Source of the DNA: Eutypa lata
Lineage: Eukaryota; Ascomycota; Sordariomycetes; Xylariales; Diatrypaceae
Assembly: GCA_022661535.1 (NCBI GenBank)
Contig: JAKULF010000004.1
Location: 2,418,001-2,482,000, forward strand
Length of the DNA: 64,000 bases
Direction of reading: 5' to 3'
Shown here in pieces: positions 1 to 8,952 of this stretch. A program made the translations under genes and the position numbers. The notes under the pieces are model-generated. The model worked only from the letters and a program-made list of their open reading frames with translations, was not told where the DNA came from and searched no databases. The first letter of the stretch is position 1. Each line of letters starts with the position of its first letter.

Positions 1-991
1 GCATACCTATTGAATAAGCGTCGCGAAGCTTGTTGAAAGAGAGATAAAATGGAGCTTGCTGCAGTAAATTAATATCAATCGCTAGATAGGCGCGTGAGGG
101 GGTAACGCACGTAGAGCCAAGGTAAGAATTCGGATGATAGCCTCCAGGGCAACAAAGAAGAACGAGCCGATCAAGGCAAGATATTCTGGTCTATCATTAC
201 TTAAGGTTAGGAGACGCCCTTACACAATGCAGTGCGAGCTTGGAGCCAGGGGGAAATGAGACATACACGTTCAAACGGCCAACGAAAGGGACGGCCATAA
301 TGGGCAGAAAGTGGTAGTTACACTGAGGTGTTGATGAGAAAGAGCTGTCTGAGTATCTGCGATGCTACCGCACCGCGATACTCATCTTAATCTTGGATGA
401 GTTTATTCCAGCACTAATTACGAGCGACTGGTAAATTATGAAGTCCAGATAAACTCTTGGTGATGTCACATGCAGAAGGGAATGTAACTCATTTCCAAAC
501 TCAACTTGGCGTAGCTTCCAAGGGTGTAGCTTGTATGTACACAACGACACCAGTAATTGAGAAAATATGGGTTAAAGGATTGAACGTTAACTATAGTTAA
601 GGGTCAAAGGTTCAGATACTGGACCTGATAATGATTGAAGTTGGCTAAAACATGTATAAATAACTATTTGCAGCTCAATTTCCTGCAATAAATTTAAATA
701 CATACAAACCTGGGACAGCCCGAGGTCACCGCAAGTCGATGATGAACCAGGAAGCAGCAGTTGCTACATTTGGTGCAGGGGTAGCTAAAGCTCGACATGT
801 GCCAGTGGGGCAAAGGCTCTTGGTGCGCTAACTCTAATCGTCGGGTGTCTGTGTCATCTGTTCATGTAACCAATCAGAGCTCAAGGGAATAAGGCGAGTT
901 TGAATCTTTCGATTTTGCGACGGCGTCAATTCATTCAGTGGCGGTATCTTCTCTCTCGAATTGCTACTCAATCTCTGCTGTCGCACCCAAT
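1..991. other. Non-coding stretch, no gene seen
   Basis: AT-rich DNA with stops in all frames. The only open frame over 60 codons is a 61-codon one at 365-550 on the minus strand, with no recognisable content. The last 100-200 bases should hold the promoter and leader of the PET191 gene that starts at 992. Confidence 0.6.
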
Positions 992-1462
992 ATGCCGAGC
1001 TCATGTAAAGAAATAAGTATGAGAGCCTCTCTTTCTTCTACCTAATCGGCATTTATTCCACATAGTATCTATCTCTAATACAATGTCAAACTTCCAGGGG
1101 CCGCGCTAGCGCAATGCCTGCAAGAGAGCGAGTGCGTGATGGTTCAGCGCCACTCCGCAGCCGACTGTCTACGTCCACCCCTATCCGAAACGCTACCCAC
1201 GAAGTGCCAACAACTGAAGAAGGGCTTCGGTGAATGTCGCCGCGGCATGATCGATATGCGCAAGCGCTTCCGGGGCAACCAGCCCATCACCTTCAAGACT
1301 CTCGAGACGAGCGAATCCGGCGAGGGATACCAACTGTACGCCGGAAGGTCCGCTTTCGCCGGCGGAGTCAAGAAGACGGACGGCAACGAGCCGGAACCCC
1401 AGGATTGGCGGGAAGTCGAGAACGAGAAGTACCGGCAAGAGCAGGCGTCAAAGAAGCCATGA
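992..1462 (+). CDS. pet191: Pet191/COA5, cytochrome c oxidase assembly factor
   Basis: Small twin-CX9C protein of the mitochondrial intermembrane space needed for assembly of cytochrome c oxidase (complex IV). Two exons: 992-1016 and 1098-1462, with an 81-nt intron at 1017-1097 (GTATGA...CCAG, phase 1). Joined, they give 129 residues starting MPSSCKEIRAALAQCLQE. Cysteines lie at 5 and 15 (CX9C), 21 and 32 (CX10C), and 45 and 55 (CX9C), followed by the family-typical run KGFGECRRGMIDMRKRFRGN. The C-terminal third, after about residue 80, is polar and less conserved. A start at the first in-frame ATG of exon 2 (1138) would lose the first CX9C, so the upstream mini-exon is required. The gene stands alone, with no operon-like partner. 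Seen: sequence, cysteine spacing and splice sites. Known of the family: COX assembly. Fairly certain. Confidence 0.93.
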
Positions 1463-2438
1463 AGAGGAAGTTCGAGGTGGATGCATCCGTGTACGAGTAA
1501 TCGAACATTTTATGCTTTATGCTTTGATGCTAACGCATTGGGCGGCGTTGGGGGTTCTATTAACTACTTAAGGATATAAGGATATAAAACAGCGAATACT
1601 GCAACTATCAGACTCAAGTCCGCTCATACCGAACAATTTCGACAACATCATACTCTCTCCTTCTAATGGTGTGAATTGACCTATTTGCAGGGGTGTCTTC
1701 AGAGCATAGAGTATATGAGGACAAGATTGTATGAATTTGGCGATCAACCTATAATGATAATGAACTCGCCTGCCTTCTTATAACCAGATGCAAATGGTCT
1801 CCTAGACATCATAAAGGATCAGGGATCGTAGGGAAATTCTGAACGGCAGACTGAGGACAGAAAACATTAAGTTCCCAGGGACAAACAAGCAATGAGAACG
1901 TTGGAATAACTAACAATAATATACACAAATGGAAGAACTCGATGCCGTGTAGAGGATTGTTGATTTCCAATATGCTGATTGCCTACCACTGCCTTAGAGG
2001 CTAGTTAGAGTGCTAGTATAATCATCTGTATAAATGCAACTACCCGATATCAGAATAAAGATGTGTGACCTATCCCCCGCAATTAGGTCCCCCTTTATCC
2101 TCCTATCCTACCTACCTACTTAGTTAGCAACCACTAGGTGTGAATTTATTGTCATGTAATTTGCTATAAGGAGAGAGTTGACATCATATCCTTGTTTCCT
2201 GATTCTGTGTATCTACAACCTAAGCAATTTTTCTATTTTAAATCTCTTTCTATGAATGGTTTTTACAGATTAGGCATTATCATATACCCCGCTGCGGCCG
2301 CATCACAAATCCCACCTCCCCCCCCCCCCCAAAGACTGTATATAGTCTGTCTTATAGTCTGTCTGATAAGGCTAGTAACTACAAATTGCAAAAGTAATCA
2401 TTTTGACAACTTACTTGAGGCGCCCTCTTCTACTATTC
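1463..2438. other. Intergenic region between PET191 and the phosphatase gene
   Basis: No coding potential seen. AT-rich, with a poly-C tract at about 2318-2332. The frame that reads into the phosphatase from 2403 begins with TTG and is only leader sequence. The region holds the PET191 3' end and the promoter of the phosphatase; no clear TATA element stands out. Confidence 0.55.
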
Positions 2439-3920
2439 ATGTCACACCGGAGTACACCAAAAGAAGGACGGCGCCATATCTTTAAACTAGCAGCCATCGT
2501 ACTTCTCTTCACAAGCCTCTACCTGTGCTACAGCTACACGCAGCTCTACGCCATGTCGGCCCCATTCACAGTCTCAGATGCGCAGAGCCTGCTCTCGAAG
2601 CTGCACCTCTCATCCGAGACCAACAACCACAACCATGACAACAACATCATCAGCAACGGCGGCAACAACAACATAGCAGGACCACTATCCAAATTCACCA
2701 GCCCAACCCTCATATCCTCACTCCCTGACTTATGGCCAACACCATCATCTCACCCAACAGCCTCACCCTCATCCTCACCCTCACCCTCACCCACATCCCA
2801 CCCCCGCCTCATAATAATCGGCGACGTCCACGGACAGCTCTCCGAGCTCCGGTCCCTCCTATCCAAAGTGGAGTACTCGGCCTCGCGCGGCGACCGCGTC
2901 ATCCTAACGGGCGACACCGTCAACAAGGGCGCCGACAGCGCGGGCGTCGTCGCGCTCGCCATGGCGCACGGCTTCTCGTCCGTCCGCGGAAACCACGAGG
3001 ACCGCGTACTCCGGGTATTCGCGCTCGTGGAGGCTATGCAAGTCGCTGGGGGCGAGGCGCTGGAGGAGGCCGAGGCCCACCTCTCGAAGAACGAAAAGAT
3101 AGCGCTCGCGACGGCGCGGTCCCTGAGCGCGGAGCAGCGCGCGTGGCTGGCCGCCCTGCCAGTCATACTGGAAGTTGGCGCCATCCCCGGGTCCGCGCAG
3201 GGGAAGGTTGTCGTCGTGCACGGGGGCCTCGTGCCGGGTCTGGAGCTGGAGAAGCAGGATCCCTGGGCTGTGATGAATATGCGGACGCTGCTGTACCCTA
3301 CTAAGAAGAATAAGAAAGAGAAAGGGGCGCTGCGGCTGCACAAGGAAGACCAGATCATATTCGAGACCGCCGTCGAGAAGCAGCTTAAGGACTCGTTCCC
3401 GGCAACGGTACCTTCGGATGGTGAACTTGCAGCTGAGACGCAGCGGTTGCTGGAGCACTATGTCTCTTTTGGTTCTGGGGCTGCAGATTTAAGTGAGGAG
3501 GTTGAGGGAAAGGAGGTGGAGGAGGAGCATGCTCCGGTACCGCCGGTCCCGGTCAATACCCGCGAGGGTCGCAGCTGGGCCAAGGTGTGGACTAAGATAC
3601 AACAGGGAAAGAAGGTCGAGGCGGACAGGACGACGGTCGTGTATGGCCACGACGCGGGGACGGGTCTCAACATCAAGGAGTACACGTTCGGATTGGACAG
3701 TGGGTGCGTCACGGGGGGCGACCTGACGGCGCTCGTGTTCGAGCCCGAGGAGAAGGTAGACGGTGATGTTGTTGTGCGGCACCGGCTTGTCAGTGTTCCT
3801 TGTGAGACTGTGGAGGGTGAGGGGGATGGGAAGGAGGGAAAAGATGAGAAGAAAAAGAAGGAAAAGAAGGAAAAGAAGGAGAAAAAGGAAAAGAAGAATA
3901 AGGATAAGGAGGATGCTTAA
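2439..3920 (+). CDS. Membrane-anchored calcineurin-like metallophosphatase (Ppn2-like)
   Basis: Single exon of 493 residues from the ATG at 2439; a longer open frame upstream starts only with TTG. An N-terminal hydrophobic segment (about residues 16-38) would anchor it as a single-pass type II protein. A Ser/Pro-rich linker leads to the catalytic domain, whose PPP-family metal motifs are in order: GDVHGQ (about 127), GDTVNKG (about 157), GNHEDR (about 183), VVHGG (about 259) and YGHDAG (about 402). This set, with a membrane anchor, matches the yeast vacuolar endopolyphosphatase Ppn2 group, so cleavage of polyphosphate in the vacuole is a reasonable but inferred role. The tail (about 462-493) is an unusual run of KEKK-type repeats with an acidic end. 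Alternative: another membrane-bound PPP-type phosphatase, for example of the diadenosine-tetraphosphatase type. Metallophosphatase certain, exact substrate not. Confidence 0.85.
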   Translation: MSHRSTPKEGRRHIFKLAAIVLLFTSLYLCYSYTQLYAMSAPFTVSDAQSLLSKLHLSSETNNHNHDNNIISNGGNNNIAGPLSKFTSPTLISSLPDLWPTPSSHPTASPSSSPSPSPTSHPRLIIIGDVHGQLSELRSLLSKVEYSASRGDRVILTGDTVNKGADSAGVVALAMAHGFSSVRGNHEDRVLRVFALVEAMQVAGGEALEEAEAHLSKNEKIALATARSLSAEQRAWLAALPVILEVGAIPGSAQGKVVVVHGGLVPGLELEKQDPWAVMNMRTLLYPTKKNKKEKGALRLHKEDQIIFETAVEKQLKDSFPATVPSDGELAAETQRLLEHYVSFGSGAADLSEEVEGKEVEEEHAPVPPVPVNTREGRSWAKVWTKIQQGKKVEADRTTVVYGHDAGTGLNIKEYTFGLDSGCVTGGDLTALVFEPEEKVDGDVVVRHRLVSVPCETVEGEGDGKEGKDEKKKKEKKEKKEKKEKKNKDKEDA

Positions 3921-4603
3921 GTTACGAAGGTTTTAAGAGACAGACGATATCTTATTTGTTGGTTTGAGCGGGTGGAATAGTCGGCTCATACTCAGGTTAT
4001 AGAGCGGTAGATCCATAGATTCCCTACAGCCTGCAAATTAATCTATACTACATAACAGATACTGACTATACCTAGGTATGCGCTTGGGCATCATGCTGCA
4101 TTTACCGTTCTACGGTTCTAGTTATCCGGTCCAATTCCTTAAGGCCAAAATAATTGCAAATCTTAATTATCCTTTCACAAAAGAAATTCCTGAACATTCA
4201 CGGAGATTCCCAAAAACATTTATCATTACTCCGGCTAGGGGGATTCGGCCGGAGTAGTTGTATCTGGAGCCATCCAGAAAGGACTCCCCCTGAACCCCCT
4301 ATAACCGCCCACCACCTCCCCTCCCCCCTTTCTAGATTACCTAGAAAAAAGAATAGTATGGGATGTTTAATGCACACGACCCCCTTTGACTTTCTACCAA
4401 AAGGCTTAGCAAGGAGTCCTCGGGAAGGCTCAAGGTTACTATGCATTGCCGATACAACCCTGTTGCTGTGAAGGATGACGCCGATTGGGTGCAGAAGATC
4501 GCAAGGCAGATTCCTTAAGACACGATTCAGCTGGCGGCACAGCCCACGGCTCGCCCCCGCATTTACCTACACTTCACAAATAACCCGTACCATCATCGCG
4601 AAT
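3921..4603. other. Intergenic region, no gene seen
   Basis: Short open frames only, none starting with a credible ATG in good context. The stretch 4200-4340 is C/T-rich with no coding similarity I recognise. Confidence 0.5.
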
Positions 4604-6792
4604 ATGGGTTTCAACCCATTCAACTTAGTCTGATTGCGTCGTCCGAGATGGATCTGATTCTCAGTAATGCTGGACGGCTCAAGCCAGAAGCCCGCTTAGG
4701 GCAGGCTATTGTCCGGTTCGAAGCGCTCTTGTCCAAGGAGCAGAAGGCCGCATTCGAGGCTGGAAGGATCAATGCTCGAGCCTCACCTCCAAGTCTCCGC
4801 GACGTAATGCAATTGACTGCAGAGATCGACTTGAAAACTCGAACATCCGGACGGCGTTGTTTCGGTCCCCGAATGACCAAGATTCTTGAGTCCGTCCAGC
4901 AGTTTGCTTCAATAGGAGACGTGATTCTTGGCGGTTCTCAGAATCTCATCGCCTGCGGCGTGTGGTCACTAGTCAGACTTACGTTATTGGTAAAGAATAT
5001 ACTATTTGCTCTACGCATGGTCAGGAATTAATTGAATAAAATAGACTGCGGTTCGATTCTCTACGTACCTTGAGAGCCTCTCGTCCCTACTAATGGCCGT
5101 TGGATCATCGGCGCCTCGCTACGGAGAAATGGTCGCACTTCACCCAAAATCCAAAGTACTTACAACATTAGGGCTGGACTATTTCACCACGGTAGTACGG
5201 CTGTGCCATGAGGTCATTACCGTGTGTAACAAGTCCACCATCGGCCAGTTGCAGACGTTTTTCAGAAACCTAGACATCACAACGCACAAGTCCGATCTCC
5301 TGAACTGTTCCGCCGCCATTAAGGACCAACTAGGTCTTGAAGAATCTCGAGAAAACTCCAGAGCTAGAGAACTGTTAAACAAGCTCTCCTCAAACGAGCT
5401 GCAACTGAAACATCGCAGGAGACTAGAAGCTCGGCTCAATCTGCGGCTATTGCTGATGAGTTAAATATTGACTTGAATAGGTTTCTTTGGGTTACCCTAC
5501 AATTGAAGACAATTTGTGCCCAACAGACGGACAGCGATATCCGAAAAGCTCTCTGTAACTTGCCAAAAACACTACCAGAGACGTTCTCCCGCATCCTCAA
5601 TGGAGCACGATACTTCGCACCAACTCAGCAATCACGACTTCTGAAACTTCTAGTTGCTACATTACGGCCTTTAACTACCGATGAGCTCCAAGAAGCAATG
5701 AGCGTCACTCCCTTTGACACAGTATGGGATGCCTCCAAACTCATCAACAATGTCCACCCAGTCCTAGCTACCTGCAGCAGTCTTATAGTTATTGACGAAG
5801 AGCAAGAGACAGTTCAATTCATCCACCCAAGTGTGGAACAATTCCTTCTTGGCGATTTCGGACACAATAGTGAATTCCATTTCGATCAAGACGAAGCCAA
5901 CTTGGAAATGGTACAAACTATGCTGACTTATCTTAATTACAATGTCTTCGGGACGCAAGTCTCTAGAGTAGTTGTCCCAAGCATCCTCGCTCAGCAGGCA
6001 CCAGAAAGAATACTTGGCTCTACCTTCAATCCTAGCGGCGCACGTTCGCTTGCTATTCACTTGTTTCGCTCAAGAAAGAAGCCCAATTTTGACGTTGGGA
6101 AAGCTCTCGCGGCCCACAGTCCTCGATTCGAAATGCGTGAGCAAAATACGTTTATTTTTCATCAATATGCTCATAAAAACTTCCTGGAGCACACCAAAGA
6201 TCTTCGAAAGTGTTCGGGCGCCCTTCTATCGCTGTTTCAGGTCTCGCTACTGCGGTCCTCGCTATTGCAGACCTGCCTAGAGGCCTCGCTACCGAAGAGC
6301 TGGGTGTATAACCAGTTCCCCTTAAGATTTTCAAACGAAGATATGCACGAAGAATTATTAATACTCCAAGGGCGACAATGCCTACCTTCAAATCACGTGT
6401 TCCGGGGAGAGTTTATGGAACGTGTCAATATGGTTTACTTTTGTTCCGTTCCTCTCCATTGGGCTCTCGATCACAGTCACTTTGGAGCGTTTCGGTCCCA
6501 ACTTAGAGACAAGCGGGCTGGACTCCGTAACCTGTCTTTATTTGCTATAATCCTCAAACATCCATGTTATGCAACCCACGACATACTGGAAAGATTAACG
6601 CCGCAGTTCAGGTTAAAAATTATGTGCATTGCTGCAACTTTCAAGGCATACGAAATGTGCAAGACCCTAGTCTCCCAACTTTCAAATCAAATGTCATCCG
6701 ACGATATACTCTACGAGACCTCCAAAATTACAGAGAATCCCTTAGTTCTTGCTACTATAGCTAAGGAATGCAAAAAGAAACGACCACCATGA
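4604..6792 (+). pseudogene. NACHT-family (STAND) gene remnant lacking its NTPase core
   Basis: Three blocks resemble fungal NACHT/ankyrin proteins. Block 1 (4648-4989) and block 2 (5045-5464) form an N-terminal domain of the DUF7708 kind. They join over a 55-nt phase-0 intron (4990-5044, GTAAAG...TAG) to read LTLL|TAVRFSTYLESL. Block 3 (about 5471-6792, another frame) begins LNRFLWVTLQLKTICAQQ, and then carries the winged-helix part that normally follows a NACHT domain (LPKTLPETFSRIL, VQFIHPSVEQFLL). The roughly 250-residue P-loop NTPase that should lie between HRRRLEARL (about 5420) and RFLWVTL (5479) is absent, and the frame changes there. A second likely frameshift is near 4604-4648, where ATG GGT TTC AAC starts a typical N-terminus but hits TGA at once. 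No ankyrin repeats follow. Seen: blocks, frames and stops. Inferred: an internal deletion in an NLR-like gene. A reduced P-loop-less protein is possible but unlikely. Confidence 0.75.
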
Positions 6793-7562
6793 CGTGTAAA
6801 GGCATAGGCCACGTAGCAAATTCTTGCTGACTGGTGGCGGCTAGTCCATAGTGAATGGCGTGCATATGAATCTCATCGTTAAGATGAGTCGGGTATAGTT
6901 TGGAGAAGGGATCTTAGGGCGTCCATCACCCCCAGACATCCAACCTAACTATCTACACATACACCACTTATCTACTTGTCTACCACCTGCGTCACACTAT
7001 TCTTGAGGGGGGGTATTCTATAGGAGAAGGACATGCACAATGCAATAAAATGAACCCCTGTATGACCGAACTTCGGATTTACTGGTCTCGTGCAGTTGTT
7101 TTGCTGCAGAAAGAATTAAATCATTTCTTAATATATGACTTCTAAGTACTAATCGCCTCTGTTCCCTCGGGGTTTAGACATGAGGTAAATACCTACCTTC
7201 CCTGTTCGGCTTGTGTAGCGTAAGCTCCCATAATTATATGTACGGAACGAATAGCAGCCAACTGTATCGCGCTTCAAATATTGGACTACACAGGTTCGAA
7301 CCTCTTCGGAGACTTCAAGCTTACTGACGGCACTTCATGTGTTGCCGATCTGACGGACATAACGGAGCTTACATAGCTCTTGCATTATCAACTTATACGA
7401 CAAGACGAGGTACCGGGAATCTATGTTACTTTCATTAAGTCGTGTCTTCTTGGGTTGCATGACACTAAAGCCCATGGTTCCATTAGACCCATCCATGCTA
7501 TCCCCCAATATACAATCTACCTAGCCACCTCTATCATCCCCCCGTTTTTTTTGTTCAACCAT
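6793..7562. other. Intergenic region between the NACHT remnant and transaldolase
   Basis: No gene seen. Low-complexity AT-rich DNA. A GGTTCGAACC string at 7293-7302 resembles a tRNA B box, but no cloverleaf could be built around it. The end of the region holds the 3' untranslated part of the minus-strand transaldolase gene. Confidence 0.5.
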
Positions 7563-8952
7563 TTATGCGGTGATCTTCTGTCTGATGATGTCCTTCAGCG
7601 TGATGGCATCAGCAGCGAACTTGCTGATTCCCTCACGCAGCTTCTCAACCGCCATCTGCTCCTCGTTGAAGTCGAAGCGGAAGAGCGACTCGTCCTTGAT
7701 GTATGACTTCTTCTCGATGTCGAGGGCGGCGGCCTTGGAAGAGTCAAGCTTCTTGGGGACAGCAGCACTCGAGCTGATGAGCTCCTCTAACAAATTAGGC
7801 TGTACACAGCAGTCATTAGTATAGAGAACAAATAGCTAGAAGTTTACTAGCAAGGGGACTTACTGAAATGGTGAGGTAGTCAATGCCAGCCAGCTCGGTA
7901 ATCTCGCCAATGTTCCGGAAGGAGGCTCCCATGACGATAGTGTTGTAGCCGTACTTCTTGTAGTAGTTGAAGATGTCCTGGACAGACTTGACACCGGGGT
8001 CCTCCTCCTTGGAGTAATCCTTCTTGGTGGCAACCTTGTACCAGTCAAGGATACGACCAACGAAGGGGGAGATGAGGTAGGCACCGGCCTCTGCGGCAGC
8101 AATAGCCTGGACGGAAGAGAATAGGAGGGTAAGGTTGCAGTTAATGCCGTGGTCGCGCTGGAGGATCTCGGCGGCCTTGATACCCTCCCATGTTGAGGCG
8201 ATCTTGATCAGAACACGGTCCTTGGAGATACCTTGCTCCTCGTACAGCTGATGGTATGCTGTGTTAGCATTTTTATTGAGAACGTGAGTATATACAAACG
8301 GACCTTGATGATTTGCAGGGCCTTGTCAACGGAGGCCTTTGTGTCGAAGGAGAAGCGGGCATCGACCTCAGTAGAGACCTTGCCGGGGATAATCTTAAGA
8401 ATCTCCCTGCCGAACTCAACGAGAAGTCTGTCAAGGGCATCCTCCACCTGGTGGTCAAGGTCGCCACCCTTCTTCTTGGCGAAGTCGACGGCGGCATCGA
8501 TCAGCTTAGCATAATCGGGCTTCTTCGAGGCGGCAAGGATGAGGGAAGGGTTGGTGGTAGCATCTTGGGGCTTGTACTTTCCAATGCCTGTGGATGGGGT
8601 CAGTTATTGTTCGCGAGTTGTTAAAAGGTTTACCTCTTGTTAGGTGGGAAAAGTGTGTACTCACTGGCAAAGTCACCTAAAAGCAGCCATTTTATTAGCT
8701 ATGTCTTCCTTGATGATGATCAAGTTTGTAAATGGAGCTTACCAGTATCGGATACGACCACCTGGTTACGGAGGAGAGGTTAGCAACGCGACAATATAGG
8801 AAATGCGGTGATATTGGGGAAGAGCTTCAATGAGCAAATATCGCAAGCTTGGTGTTGGTTGCTATGACGGAGGGGTAAATGTCGAGAATGAGTGGTTAAA
8901 TCAGGAAACTTACAGTGCCAGTGGCCTTAAGCTGGTCAAGAGAAGTAGTCAT
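7563..8952 (-). CDS. tal1: Transaldolase
   Basis: Cytosolic enzyme of the non-oxidative pentose phosphate pathway that moves a dihydroxyacetone unit between sugar phosphates. Six exons (genomic): 8914-8952, 8743-8761, 8665-8676, 8304-8587, 7864-8247 and 7563-7799. They join in phase to 324 residues, the normal family length. Introns are 152, 66, 77, 56 and 64 nt. Exon 3 is only 12 nt and exon 2 is 19 nt, yet both are needed to rebuild [20 protein letters not shown]. The Schiff-base lysine is K133 in [13 protein letters not shown] and the catalytic aspartate is D18 in [16 protein letters not shown] and the C-terminal [19 protein letters not shown] are also typical. Start ATG at 8950-8952. The minus-strand upstream region has a CCCCGCC string and an A/T-rich box near 9075-9110. 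Very sure of identity; the small exons rest on splice sites plus conservation. Confidence 0.96.

Noticed and set aside
2403..2438. Twelve extra N-terminal codons on the Ppn2-like phosphatase
   Set aside because: That extension begins with TTG; the first ATG of the frame is at 2439 and leads straight into the membrane anchor.
2732..3458. Long overlapping frames of about 190-200 codons on both strands
   Set aside because: They are GC-rich shadows of the phosphatase coding frame, which has all the catalytic motifs.
7293..7302. GGTTCGAACC as a tRNA B box
   Set aside because: No matching A box, acceptor stem or anticodon arm at the right distance.
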